Below are positions 8,294 to 17,707 of a stretch of DNA of 64,000 bases, one piece after another. Below the pieces are notes generated by a model. The model made no database searches. It was not told the origin of the DNA and was given only the letters and a program-made list of their open reading frames with translations. Both the position numbers and the translations under genes were made by a program. Source of the DNA: a bacterium (lineage in GTDB: Bacteria; Hinthialibacterota; Hinthialibacteria; H5-UNCL2); contig JABTUV010000001.1 in NCBI GenBank assembly GCA_015075175.1, positions 372,001 through 436,000 of the forward strand, written 5' to 3'. Every line of letters begins with the position of its first letter. Position 1 is the stretch's first letter.

Positions 8294-9094
8294 CTACGGA
8301 TTAACCACCGTGGCGATCAGCGCGTGCTCGAAGACGTGAATCTTGTTCTTCTGTCGCACCGGCTCCAATTGGCTGAGCTCCTCGTCGATGACGAAGCCCA
8401 GCCGGGACAGAAGGAACCGCACTTCGTCGGCGGTGTGCATGCGACAGCGGGTGGGGATGTTGGTCCCGGCTCCGTCGCAGTGGTGCTTGCGGGTCGCCTC
8501 GAAGATGGCCCAACCGTCGGGATGCATGAGGTTGTGAAATTGAAAGTAAGCCCGGCCGCCGGGTCGCAGCACGCGCTTGGTCTCCTCCATGTAGCGAAAG
8601 CTGTCCTCCTTGTCCATGTGCATGAGGACGGCCTCGAAGAGCACGCCGTCCAGGCTGGCATCGGGGAAGGGGGAGAGATCGCAGCGGGCCAGCACGCAGT
8701 AGCGCACGTTGGAGAGATGGGCGAGGGCGCGCTTTTGATGCTCGATCATGGTGGCGGAGATGTCGGCGGCGGTGAAGCTCTTGCACAGGGGGGCGATATG
8801 GACGGCCATGGCGCCCATGCCGCCGCCGACTTCCAAAACATCCTTGTCCGGCCCGGCCGCAATGCAGCGCGCCATACTCTCGGCCAGGCCCTTGCAGAGC
8901 GCGAATTGATCCGGGTCGCTCATCACGCGCTCGCGCGTGATGAGACAGGCGCCCTGCCGGTCGGCGGCGACCCGGGTCCAGAAGTCTTTATAGGTCTTGC
9001 CCCAGGCGACGCTCCACACGTCGCGGCCGTCCGAGGTCTTGGCGGGCGTGCGCAGGTCCATCAGCTTGGGCCAGAAGCGCGAGAAGAAACTCAT
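8294..9094 (-). CDS. Class I SAM-dependent methyltransferase (Methyltransf_11 type)
   Basis: This is a 266-residue cytoplasmic protein. Motif I is DVLEVGGGMGAMAVHI (residues about 85-100), followed by FTAADISATMIEHQKR and, after the acidic loop, LDGVLFEAVLMHM and RVLRPGGRAYFQFHN, the standard order of a Rossmann methyltransferase. The ATG at 9094 overlaps the hypB stop (ATGA), so translation is coupled and this start is preferred to the longer frame. The substrate cannot be read from sequence; the link to hypA-hypB suggests a nickel or hydrogenase context or simple co-transcription. Confidence 0.85.
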   Translation of the reverse strand: MSFFSRFWPKLMDLRTPAKTSDGRDVWSVAWGKTYKDFWTRVAADRQGACLITRERVMSDPDQFALCKGLAESMARCIAAGPDKDVLEVGGGMGAMAVHIAPLCKSFTAADISATMIEHQKRALAHLSNVRYCVLARCDLSPFPDASLDGVLFEAVLMHMDKEDSFRYMEETKRVLRPGGRAYFQFHNLMHPDGWAIFEATRKHHCDGAGTNIPTRCRMHTADEVRFLLSRLGFVIDEELSQLEPVRQKNKIHVFEHALIATVVNP

Positions 9095-9756
9095 GCCGCC
9101 GCTCCCAGCCTGGTCCGCTCCGACCGCAGCCACCCCGCCACCTCTTCAAACCCGCCTTCCTGGCGCAGCGAGGTCTGGATGATGGTCATACCCGGATGCA
9201 CCGCTTCGACGTTCTGCTTGAACCGCGCGATGGAAAAATCGGTGTACGGAACCAGGTCGATCTTGGTCAGGACGCACAGGGCGCTGGTCTGGAACACCAG
9301 CGGATACTTGAGCGGCTTGTCGTCTCCCTCGGGTACGGACAAGACCACGATCTTGGCGTGTTCACCGATGTCGAACTCCGCCGGGCAGACCAGATTGCCG
9401 ACGTTCTCAACCAGCAGGTATTTCCTGCCGGAAAGGTCGCATTGCGCGAGCGAACGCTTGATGAGATGGGCGGCGATGTGGCAGGCGTTGCCGGTGGTAA
9501 TCTGAACCGCCTCGATGCCGCCGGCGGCGATGCGTTCGGCGTCGCGGGTGGTGGCGATGTCGCCCTCCAGCACCAGCATCTCGGAGAGCGGCGCCAGCTT
9601 CGGCAGGACGCGCTCCAGGAGCGTGGTCTTGCCCGAGCCGGGCGAGCCGATCAGGTTGACGGCGAAGACTCCCCGCTCGGCCAAGAGGGCGCGAACCTCG
9701 GCGGCGACCGAGTCGTTCAGCTTCATGATGTTTTCAACCACTTTGATCTCGGTCAT
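9091..9756 (-). CDS. hypB: Hydrogenase/urease nickel incorporation GTPase HypB
   Basis: HypB is a SIMIBI GTPase that, with HypA, delivers nickel to [NiFe]-hydrogenase. The 221 residues start at an ATG overlapping the hypA stop (ATGA). The P-loop is GSPGSGKTTLLE (residues 37-48). The G-domain metal site is intact: C92-H93 in GNACHIAAH and C124 in GNLVCPAEFD. The N-terminal CxxCGC high-affinity site and a His-rich stretch found in some HypB proteins are absent, so this is the short form. The TKIDLVPYTDFS region provides guanine specificity. No hydrogenase structural or other hyp genes are in the window. Confidence 0.95.
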   Translation of the reverse strand: MTEIKVVENIMKLNDSVAAEVRALLAERGVFAVNLIGSPGSGKTTLLERVLPKLAPLSEMLVLEGDIATTRDAERIAAGGIEAVQITTGNACHIAAHLIKRSLAQCDLSGRKYLLVENVGNLVCPAEFDIGEHAKIVVLSVPEGDDKPLKYPLVFQTSALCVLTKIDLVPYTDFSIARFKQNVEAVHPGMTIIQTSLRQEGGFEEVAGWLRSERTRLGAAA

Positions 9757-10094
9757 TCCGCCTCCAGTGAAACGAACGTCAGTTCCTTGCCCGCGACGAT
9801 CTCGGCCGGTCCCATGCACCGGGGGCAGTGGAGCGCCCAGACCTCCGGCGCTTCCGCCACCATGCCGCAGGCGGGGCAGGAGAGCCGGATGGGAACCTCG
9901 TCGACCTCCAGCTTCGCCCCGGCGGCGGCGGTTCCCTCCAGGAGCAGGCCGAGAAACATGGAGAGATTCTCGACCACGACGCCGCGCAGGCGCCCGATGC
10001 GCAGCCGCACGACCGAGACGCGGCGCAGGCGATGCAGCTCGATCTGTTCCCGAACGCGGTCCGCCAGCGCCGCGGCGATGGAGTACTCGTGCAT
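9753..10094 (-). CDS. hypA: Hydrogenase nickel metallochaperone HypA
   Basis: HypA binds nickel through its N-terminal MHE (His2) and hands it to HypB. The 113-residue protein begins MHEYSIAAALADRV and has the zinc-binding pair CPAC (C73, C76) and CPRC (C90, C93). It is the first gene of a three-gene minus-strand set hypA-hypB-methyltransferase, each overlapping the next by ATGA. The repeats at 10181-10317 lie upstream, so the promoter must be close to the ATG or within the repeat block. Confidence 0.95.
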   Translation of the reverse strand: MHEYSIAAALADRVREQIELHRLRRVSVVRLRIGRLRGVVVENLSMFLGLLLEGTAAAGAKLEVDEVPIRLSCPACGMVAEAPEVWALHCPRCMGPAEIVAGKELTFVSLEAE

Positions 10095-10180
10095 CCTGGG
10101 GCAAGCCTAGAGGTTGCCTTGGGGAGTGTCAAGCGAGCCTGGTTGCGCGGGCCGGGGCGCACCACGCGGCATCCCCCCAG

Positions 10181-10317
10181 CCCCCCTTATCGAGGGGGGA
10201 GCCGATAGCAGGGGACAGTCGCCGATTTTCCGCGCTCGCCCCGCGGTCCATGCGACCGCCGGCTTGAAAATCGGCGCCTGTCCCGTGCCCCCCAGTCCCC
10301 CTCTTATCAAGGGGGGA
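10181..10317. repeat. Cluster of three dispersed palindromic repeats in a divergent intergenic region
   Basis: Two CCCCC...GGGGG hairpins (10181-10201 and 10293-10317) flank a GGGGACAGTCGCCGATTTT element whose other arm is GAAAATCGGCGCCTGTCCC (10211-10285). The central element is related to the one at 17584-17660. The block lies between divergent hypA and the lipoprotein gene at 10406; no promoter stands out. Confidence 0.8.
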
Positions 10318-10405
10318 GCGTGGCGGATTTTCTCTTTAAACCATCGTTTTCCCCGCTATGATACGGGCCTGGATCGACTGCCCATGACTGGATGGAGGCG
10401 ATGGC

Positions 10406-11533
10406 TTGAAACGCGCCCGGTGGAAACACGTGTGGAGCGCGGCTCTGTGCGCGCTGCTTGCGTCCGGCTGCGGGCCGGGCGGAACGCCGGCCTCAGTTCC
10501 CTTAACCACGCCGACGGCGGCGCCGGCGGCCCGGCCCACGCCCACGCGCCCGCCCGATGACGTTCCCGACGATCCCATCGTCGGCCAGGCCGGCGGCCAA
10601 CTGGTGCGACTCTCGCGCATTCTCGAATTGGAGCGCCAGTTTCAATTCGTCGCTCCGCCCTCCGGGCGCAACTGGCGCGAGGTGGTATTGGAGTTTCGCA
10701 CCGCCAAGCTGGAGGAGATTCTACTCGGCCAGGCCATCCTGTGGAAAATGGACGAGGCCGGCCTGCGCCCGCGCGTCGAATCCATGGTCGCCCGCATGGT
10801 CGCCACCCAGGGTGAAGACGGCTTGAAACAGTCCGGCCTCACGTTGGAAAAGCTCACCATCCAGTTCGCCAAGTCGCTCTTGCAGGAGCCTGAAATCAAG
10901 CAGTTGAGCCAGGTCTCCGATAGCGAGATGCGGGCGTTTTACGAAGCGCACAAGACCGACATGTTTCTGACGCCGGAGGCGCTGTCGGTGCGGCGCATCC
11001 AGCGCTTTCCCAAGCCCGGCCAGAATAGGGAGGACCTGCGCGGGCAGATGGAACAACTGCGCGCGGAGATCGAGGCGAAGCTGGTGACGACCACGGACGT
11101 CGGCGAGCAGGCGCGCATCGTCTCGACCTTCGCCAAGCAGTATCACGAACGCGAGGATCGGGCCAACGGCGGCTGGATTCGCCACTATCGTCCCGCTCCG
11201 ACCCATGAGAGCCAGGCTTATCTGGACGCGGTGTACGCCGCGGAGCTGTACAAACTGTCGCCCGTGCTGGAGGTGGACGGCGGATTCCTCCTCGTTTATC
11301 CCGACTATCACTACGGTCGCCGGCAGAAGCCCTACGAAGAGAGCCGCGCCGAAATCCTGCCCATGCTGGTCAAGAAGCGGCAGGAGACCTACCAGGACGA
11401 CTGGAAGCGGCGCATCCTGGGGGAGGCGGGGGCGGCGATGTATCTGGAGTACCTGGGAGCGCATCTGCCGCCCGAGCCGCGCACCGAGATTCCCGCGGCG
11501 CGTGCCTCGCCCGCGACCCCCGGAGGCGGATGA
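10406..11533 (+). CDS. Lipoprotein with parvulin-like peptidyl-prolyl isomerase region
   Basis: The TTG start at 10406 has GGAGG 8 nt upstream. The leader ends in the lipobox LLASGC (Cys about residue 23), followed by a Pro/Thr-rich stretch to about residue 50. The rest is SurA/PpiC-like: an N-terminal helical region with repeated 'lergqila' type helices, then FLTPEALSVRRIQRF, then a parvulin core with GGWIRHYRP and LYKLSPVLEVDGGFLL. The typical family core residues are only partly visible, so catalysis is uncertain; the chaperone part may matter more. It precedes the Wzz-like gene by 3 nt and is probably in that operon, where such lipoproteins assist export of envelope proteins. Confidence 0.75.
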   Translation: MKRARWKHVWSAALCALLASGCGPGGTPASVPLTTPTAAPAARPTPTRPPDDVPDDPIVGQAGGQLVRLSRILELERQFQFVAPPSGRNWREVVLEFRTAKLEEILLGQAILWKMDEAGLRPRVESMVARMVATQGEDGLKQSGLTLEKLTIQFAKSLLQEPEIKQLSQVSDSEMRAFYEAHKTDMFLTPEALSVRRIQRFPKPGQNREDLRGQMEQLRAEIEAKLVTTTDVGEQARIVSTFAKQYHEREDRANGGWIRHYRPAPTHESQAYLDAVYAAELYKLSPVLEVDGGFLLVYPDYHYGRRQKPYEESRAEILPMLVKKRQETYQDDWKRRILGEAGAAMYLEYLGAHLPPEPRTEIPAARASPATPGGG

Positions 11534-11536
11534 GCC

Positions 11537-12778
11537 ATGCCCGTGCAACGTGAGATCGACCTTCGCCACGTCCTGGAGACGGTCCTGGCGCAATGGCGCC
11601 TGGTCGCCGCCGCGACGCTCCTGGCCATGCTGGCGGCGGGGATCGTCGCCTGGGGACTTCTTAAGTCCCAGTATACGAGCGAAATGCTCCTGCAATTCTC
11701 CAAGTCCCGCATGGGCACGCGCACGACCCAGGAGGACCTGACGGGGCTGGCGCCGGACACGTTCATCTACTACATCCTCAACAACACGTCGCTGCAGCGC
11801 GCCTTTGACGAATTGGGGCTGGGCGCGGCGCCGCACAACCTGACCTTCGAGCGCTTCCGCAGCTGCCTATCCGCCAGTCACATTCGCAACACCAACCTGA
11901 TCCGGCTGTCGGTCACGCTGCCGGACCCGGAATTGGCGCAGCGGGTCGCCGGCTTTCTCGGTAGGGAGGGCGTAGAGCGCAACCAGCGGATGATGGAGGA
12001 GGAGATCGAGCGTTCCCAGGCGTATCTCAAGAACTCCGTCGCCGACGCCAGCGACCAGTTTTTGCGCGCCTACCATGCCCATCTGAATCAGAAGCTGGCC
12101 AACGAACTGGAGCGGCGCGAAAACGAGGTGCGGCAGAACTCCGAGGTCATCAAGCAGATTCAGCTGGACTACACGGAGGCGTTTCATTCCTACCAGGAGA
12201 ACTTGGCGCGCAAACACGCGCTGGAGTCCTACATGACGGGGGAGGGCGCGCTGGAGAAGATCGACACGGTGACTCAGACCATCGCGCAGAGCTCCGTGCT
12301 CAAGGACATCGTGAAAGAGCGGACGGGCGCGCGAGAGAGTCAGGTGCTGCCCATCTCCATGCAGTCGGAGCTGATCAACTACGTCTACAACGACACGCTG
12401 ACCAAGCTGATCCAGGCCGACTCCGACCTGGCGGGCATGAAGGCCAAAATGGAGGCCAAGCGGGAGGAGCTGGCGCGCATGGAGGAGGCGCAGCGGGTGG
12501 CGATGGAGAAGCTGGCGCGGGCGCGCGCCGACGAGGAACGGTTTTACGGCGAGTTCACCATCGCGCGCGACACTCTGGGTAGTTTGCAGCCGCGCCTCCT
12601 GGAGGCGGCGGCGCGCGTGATCGAGGAGCGCCAGGACCTTGGGCCGGTGGATAGTCCCCGCCTGCCCGAGCGTCCCTCCGGCCCGCCGCGCCTTCTCTAC
12701 GTGCTTGTCGCCGGCGTTCTCGGATTCGGCGTTTCCTGCACGCTGCTCGTGTTGCGCCAGATTTATCTCTCGGCCTGA
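11537..12778 (+). CDS. Wzz-like polysaccharide co-polymerase / chain-length determinant
   Basis: This 413-residue protein has one membrane segment at each end (residues about 22-43 and 385-407) and a long periplasmic coiled-coil-rich part between them, the topology of PCP/Wzz proteins that set chain length in Wzy-dependent polymerisation. The N-terminus REIDLRHVLETVLAQWRLV is typical, as is the ISMQSELIN... helical hairpin region and a Pro-rich stretch (PERPSGPPR) just before the second membrane segment. No tyrosine-kinase domain is fused. It starts 3 nt after the lipoprotein stop and is followed 5 nt later by the GT39-like gene. Confidence 0.8.
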   Translation: MPVQREIDLRHVLETVLAQWRLVAAATLLAMLAAGIVAWGLLKSQYTSEMLLQFSKSRMGTRTTQEDLTGLAPDTFIYYILNNTSLQRAFDELGLGAAPHNLTFERFRSCLSASHIRNTNLIRLSVTLPDPELAQRVAGFLGREGVERNQRMMEEEIERSQAYLKNSVADASDQFLRAYHAHLNQKLANELERRENEVRQNSEVIKQIQLDYTEAFHSYQENLARKHALESYMTGEGALEKIDTVTQTIAQSSVLKDIVKERTGARESQVLPISMQSELINYVYNDTLTKLIQADSDLAGMKAKMEAKREELARMEEAQRVAMEKLARARADEERFYGEFTIARDTLGSLQPRLLEAAARVIEERQDLGPVDSPRLPERPSGPPRLLYVLVAGVLGFGVSCTLLVLRQIYLSA

Positions 12779-12783
12779 CCGCC

Positions 12784-14969
12784 GTGCGCACCGCCCTGCC
12801 CGAGCTCTTTGTTTTTTTTGCGTTGCACAACCTGGTCTTTCTTTCGTTTTACGGGCGGCCGCCGCATTACGACCCGGCGTACCAGGTCACGCTGTCGCTG
12901 GATATGGCCGACGTGTTGGCGCAGCGGCCGCCGCCGACGCTGGACCGGATTCTGGACGTCTCGGGATTCTATCCGCCGCTTCTCTATCTTTACACCGCCC
13001 CCTTGTACCTGCTGGCGGGCCGGTCGCTTTTCGTGGCGCGCGCCGGCCAACTGGGTTTTCTTTTGATCCTGCTCTGGTCGGTGTACGCGCTGGGACGGCG
13101 GCTGGCGGGAGAGAGAGTAGGACTGCTTGCCGCCGCGCTGTGCGGGCTGTATCCCATCGTCTTCGGCACGAGCCGCCTCTTTACCAACGATTTTCCACTC
13201 ACGGCGCTGGTCGCGCTGGCGCTGGAGCGGCTTTCGGCTTGCGAGGGATTTCGGCGGTTCGGTCCATCCGTGCACTTCGGACTGGCGTGCGCGGCGGGAA
13301 TGCTCGTCAAGTGGACGTTTGTCTGCTTCCTTCTTCCGCCCGTCGTTTACGTGCTGGTCTGGGAGACCTGCGGCCTTTCGCCGGAGCGCTGGCCGGCGCG
13401 GGCCGCGCGCGACGCGACCGCGCGATGGGGACTGTATGCCGCCTTTTTCCTCGCCTGGTGTGCGCTTCTCTATGGAGCGGCGCGCGCGATCGCGATCGAC
13501 GGGGCGGCCATGTGGGCCTGGACGGTGGTCACAGCGGGCATCGTGCTGGTCATGTCCGCCATCGCGCACCGCATCCGCGATGGCTTCCCGCCTGACCGCC
13601 GGCCGCCGGCGCCGCGTCCACGCGAGGCGGTGGGCGTCAACCTGCTCTTCGCGTTTCTGGCGGCATTGATTCCTTGCTGGCCCTGGTACGTCCGCCACTC
13701 GGATTACGTACTCGGCGTCGCGGCCACGGTCGTGGAGGACATGTCGGTCCTGCGCGGGATGCCGGCGCTCACGCAACCGGCGGCGTGGAGCTGTTACCTT
13801 GAAACGCTCCTGTCGCATCAACTGCATCTACTGTTCTTCATGCTTGCGGGGTGGCGCTGGCCTGGACGCTGTGGCAGGGCGGATGGCCCCGCGTGCTGGC
13901 CGCGCTGTTTCTGGCTCAGTACGTAATTGTCTCCGCCATCCGCCACAAGGACCCGCGCTATTTCATGCCCGCTCTGCCGATTCTGGCCGTGCTGTCCGCG
14001 TGGTGGATGCTCGGTTGCCTGCCGCGGCGGGCGCGACTGCCGGTTGTGGCGTGCGTCCTCGTTTGCGGCGTCCTGCAACTGGAGGCGATCAGTTGGGGTT
14101 CCCCCCTGCCGCGCGAAGTCGTCGTCGGGGGAGTGCAGGTATGGAAAGAGCACGGCTACGGCAGCCACGAGGGGTTGGGAGAGCGCTGGCCGCTGGATGA
14201 GATGGTCGCGGTCGCGCGCCGGCACGCTCCCGAGGCCGCGCCGGACCGTCCGGCCGTGATTGCCCTTTTTGCCAACGCCGATTGCCTGCATTACGAGGCC
14301 CTCAACGCCGCCGCCAAGCGGGCGCGCCTGCCGGTGCGAACGGAGTTCGTGGGAGAGATCGATCAACGCCGGCGCGCCGACTATTCGCTCTGGTCGGCGA
14401 TGGCGAAAGACTTCATACTTATGAAAACGGGCTGGCTGGGGCCGGACTACAGCCTGGGGCCGTTGCCGGAGGCGCTGGAGCGACTGGGCGGCGTTGCGGC
14501 TCCGCGTCTGCCCATGCACGATTTCGTCCAGCGTTGGCATCTTCCCGACGGCAGCCAGGCGAGCCTTTACCAGCGCCGCGCGGCGCCCGCGCCGCCGGTG
14601 CGATTCGGCGACGTGGCCGTCCTGGAACGCGCCGAGTTCGTGCGCGACGCCTCCGGCCCACGCCTGTTGGCGTGGTGGAGGCACGTGGACGAACAACACC
14701 TCGACGGCGTACTGGTCTTCGTCCATCTCTTGCGCGAGGACGGCTCGTTCGTCGCGCCCTACAGCTTTTCGTTGCGGCAGGGCGACGGGACGACGGACCT
14801 GGGAGGCGGCACGGCGATCGCGTACCCCATCCCGCTGCCTGCGGACTTGCCGTCCGGGCGCTATCGACTCGCCCTCGGCCTCTGGCGGCCCGCGGTGGAC
14901 GAGCGGCGTATTCCCGCCTCGACGGTAGGCGACAGCGTGGCGGTGGGAGAGGCGTTCGAGGTTCCGTAG
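12784..14969 (+). CDS. GT39/ArnT-like membrane glycosyltransferase, frameshifted near 13849
   Basis: The GTG at 12784 opens a polytopic protein with an N-terminal lumenal acidic loop (PPHYDPAYQ), then many membrane helices, as in the dolichyl/undecaprenyl-phosphate sugar transferase family GT39/PMT. At about 13849 the frame slips in a GGGG run: frame one reads HLLFFMLAG, and the continuation ALAWTLWQGGW, LAALFLAQYVIVSAIRHKD and PRYFMPALPILAVLSAWW is in the next frame. After the membrane part, a soluble C-terminal domain of about 250 residues ends in a beta-sandwich-like region (LPSGRYRLALGLWRPA). Joined length is about 728 residues. It probably adds a sugar to the same envelope polymer handled by the Wzz- and ligase-like proteins. 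Confidence 0.75.
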
Positions 14970-15087
14970 GGCGACGATGGCGGGCTACGGCGGAGTACGA
15001 ACTTCAGTTTGCATTCAGGCAGGCGGAAACCTCTGCTCCGGACGGCGACTGGGTGCAGATGGGGTTTTTGCACTTGACGATGGAGCT

Positions 15088-15171
15088 GTCATTTCGACCG
15101 AAGGGAGAAATCTCCTGCTGCGTACTCAAGCCGCGGCGGCGGGTAGGATTTCTCCCTTCCGTCGAAATGAC
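15088..15171. repeat. 25-bp near-perfect inverted repeat with ATTTCTCCCTTCGGTCGAAATGAC arms
   Basis: Arms 15088-15112 (GTCATTTCGACCGAAGGGAG...) and 15147-15171 pair with one mismatch around a 34-nt loop. One arm recurs in frame within the ligase-like gene at about 4315-4345. The element sits in the 360-nt gap after the GT39-like gene; the rest of that gap has no visible gene. Confidence 0.85.
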
Positions 15172-15331
15172 GGCTCAGACCCGCCGCAACTGCGGCGACC
15201 GCTTGGAGCAGTTCCGCGCGATTTGCGGCCGTAAGTTGTTGCGGCTGCACGCCGGTGATTTTTGTCCTACCTCTCGCCGCCCGCCTGACGTATAATCCGA
15301 ACATTACGGAATTTCCGGGGAGGAGAGAGTC

Positions 15332-15598
15332 ATGCCCCGTGTGTCGCCGGATCAAGTCCGCGAACTGCACGAGATGGTGAAAGACCTGAAGGGACGGCTG
15401 ATCCGCATCAGTCCCAAGCTGCAGGTCATCAAGGACGGCAAGAAGTTCATCATCCTGGGCGTGGAGGGATGGTTCCTTCCGCACGACATCGTCAAGCTCC
15501 ATTCGCGCATCAACTCCTACATCGAGCGCAGCGGCGACGAGGAGGAGATCATGATGATGTATGCGGAGATGTTTCCGTCCACGTCGGACGACAAGTAG
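15332..15598 (+). CDS. Small conserved-looking protein of unknown function (88 aa)
   Basis: The start ATG has GGGGAGGAGAG about 8 nt upstream. The 88-residue protein is charged and soluble with no leader: an N-terminal helix (PDQVRELHEMVKDLK), a beta-hairpin region with KLQVIKDGKKFIILGVEGWF and a C-terminal acidic helix (GDEEEIMMMYAEMF). I do not recognise it. It stands alone between the repeat at 15088 and the broken truA gene, 17 nt ahead of the latter, so the two may be co-transcribed. Confidence 0.65.
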   Translation: MPRVSPDQVRELHEMVKDLKGRLIRISPKLQVIKDGKKFIILGVEGWFLPHDIVKLHSRINSYIERSGDEEEIMMMYAEMFPSTSDDK

Positions 15599-15615
15599 GC
15601 CGCGGCGCGGAATCG

Positions 15616-16425
15616 ATGCGCAACCTGAAGCTGGTGCTGGCTCACGGCGAGCGCGCGCGTCGCCGGCTGGCAGGCGCAAACCGGCCAGCGCACCGTGGCG
15701 GGCACGCTGGAGGCGGCGTTGGCGGAGGCTCTTGGCCGGCCGGTTCCGTTCAACTCCGCCGGTCGCACCGATGCGGGCGTCCACGCCGAAGGGCAGGTCC
15801 GTCAACTTTCGCACCCCGGACCGCCGCAGCGTCGAGACACTGCGCGCCGAAATCAACGCCCATCTGCCCGTGGACGTGACGGTGCGAAGCGCGCGCGAGG
15901 TCGCCATGAACTTCCACGCCCGCCACAGTCCGCTCTCGCGCACCTATCGCTATCAACTGGCGCTCGATTACGATCCCTTTCTGCGCCGATACGCCTGGCG
16001 ACCGGATGAGCCTCCCGCGCAGTCACGCCTGGCGCCTTGGCGGAAGCCCTTCTGGGCGCGCATGACTTTCGTTCCTTCGCCGACGGCAAGATCCGCGGCG
16101 AGAGTCCGGTCGAGAATTCAGAGTGCCGCATCATGCGTGTCGAATGGACCTAGCCGCGCGCCGACCTGTTGTTCTACCACATCACCGCCGATCATTTTCT
16201 CTGGAAGCAGGTGCGGCGGCTGGTGGATCGATGGTCGCCGTGGCGACGAGCGTTGAGCGAAGCGAGGAATGGCGGCGCTGGCTGGTGGCGGCGAGCCGCG
16301 AGTCGGCGCGTTACACCGCGCCGCCGCACGGGCTTTTTCTGGAGAGCGTGAAGTATCCGGCGGCTCTGGAGGGACTCGCAGGGTCTCTCCGACGTAGTAA
16401 GAGATATACGCTTGGGCGCGCTTGA
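15616..16425 (+). pseudogene. truA: tRNA pseudouridine synthase A, broken by several frameshifts and a stop
   Basis: TruA makes pseudouridine 38-40 in tRNA anticodon stems. Family blocks appear in order but in different frames: MRNLKLVLA at 15616; [16 protein letters not shown] and [16 protein letters not shown] (catalytic Asp in RTDAGVHA) from 15665; [19 protein letters not shown] and [16 protein letters not shown] from about 15805; LAEALLGAHDFRSFADGK from 16037; then TAG at 16151 in that frame, followed by DLLFYHITADHFLWKQVRRL; and finally APPHGLFLESVKYP in a third frame to 16425. At least four slips plus one stop are required. All the family blocks survive, so it was recently a full gene or is intact but poorly sequenced. 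Confidence 0.8.
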
Positions 16426-16533
16426 CGGACGGATGAATGGGAACGCCCTTCCAGCGTGAACAAATGCGCCGGCTTGCGCGTCCAAAGCCAGGGGAGTCGT
16501 TCGCCGCGCGCGGCGTTGTTTCGAGGTTGAAGT

Positions 16534-17570
16534 CATGACCAGTTTGCGGTGCGTGCTCGTGAGCCTTCTGCTCCTGGGTGGGGCGCTGGGCTGCCGGGCG
16601 CAGCCGGCGTCCGAGTTTCTTCCGCCCGTCGAGGAGCTTCATCCGTGACGACGGCGAACGCGAGGACATGTTCACGGACCCGGACTGGGGCAGGCCGTGG
16701 ACGCCGCCGGCCGCGCTGCGAGGCGCGCCGCAACGGGCTTGCTCTCGTGGATGCGCGAGACCGGCGTGGACGTGGTGTGCGAGGTGGTTCCCAGCGTACG
16801 GGGCCTGATCGCTTTGAGATGGTCGCCATCTCGTGGGCGCGTCTGTGGACGGCGACTCGTGGGCGAGGCCGTGCGCAGAACGGGCTCTCGTGGCGCAGCC
16901 GGGCACGCCGGTCACGCTTTCGGGCAAGGGCGATCTGCCGGCGACTTTTATCATCAGGGACGCGGAGGGCGGCGCGGGAGTGTTGCAGATTACGCGCCTT
17001 CGACGATCCGCCGCGGGGGCTGCGCATTCGCTACAAGCTGTTGGCGACGGCGGAGCCGCAGATCGAGGGGCGCTGGTGGCGGGCTATGATTCCTGCCGCT
17101 ACGGACGCGGTTTTTCGGCAACTGCGGGACCTTGTCGCTGCGACGGCGGAGCGGACACGCCGGAGGGCGTGCTGGCGGCGGTACACGGCGCGACTGGCGC
17201 TGGCGTCGGCGGAGTATCTTGAGGCGCGCTGCCTGTTTGACGAAGGCGCTCACTGTCGTGGAGTAAGGCCGTTCGGCGGCGGAGTGTCGCAGCGAGGCAC
17301 GCCTGCGCGTGGAGGGAGGCCGCCTTGAGCTGGCGCCGCGTGGGGCGACGTGGCTGCCGCCCGCCGGCGCCTCAGGGAAGCCCGCATCGCCACCGCTGCT
17401 CGCGACCGCGTCAGCCTGCTGGAAGAGCCTGCAACGCGCTGCCGGAGTCTGGTCGCCGCAGGAGGCATGACGAGCGAGGAACTGGAGCCGCTGGAAAAGG
17501 ACCTGGCCGCGGCTGAGAGGCTACTTGAACTGATGCAGGAGATCGCCGCCGTCGCAGCCGCAGGTTGGGG
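16534..17570 (+). pseudogene. Broken lipoprotein gene, frame shifts throughout
   Basis: An ATG at 16534 opens a convincing lipoprotein leader (LLLLGGALGC, Cys about residue 20) that stops at 16646. Coding-like sequence continues in shifting frames: GLLSWMRETGVDVVCEVVPS (16739 on), PGTPVTLSGKGDLPATFIIR, LATAEPQIEGRWW, FRQLRDLVAATAERT, EARLRVEGGRLEL and finally helical GGMTSEELEPLEKDLAAAERL. None of these matches a family I can name; the last part looks coiled. Like truA next door it is either decayed or error-rich. The region is listed so that its coding character is not lost. Confidence 0.5.
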
Positions 17571-17583
17571 CGGCGGGGAGTTT

Positions 17584-17660
17584 CGGGGACAGTCACCCAT
17601 TTCAGTAGAGGATTCCCCTCGCGCGCGGGGCTTTGGCGGCGGAAATCGGTGACTGTCCCG
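17584..17660. repeat. GGGGACAGTCACC...GGTGACTGTCCC palindromic repeat
   Basis: Arms CGGGGACAGTCACCCATTTC (17584-17603) and GAAATCGGTGACTGTCCCG (17642-17660) are nearly complementary around a 38-nt loop. It belongs with the GGGGACAGTCGCC element at 10211-10285. It separates the broken lipoprotein gene from the 3' end of the convergent GH172 gene. Confidence 0.8.
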
Positions 17661-17707
17661 TCCGCCCCTCCCATCCGCGCCGTCCGCACTCTCATCTCCC
17701 CATCCCG

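Noticed and set aside
7403-9505. A 700-codon plus-strand ORF opposite carbonic anhydrase, methyltransferase and hypB
   Set aside because: It is antisense to three well-supported genes and has no family motifs; high GC keeps the antisense frame open.
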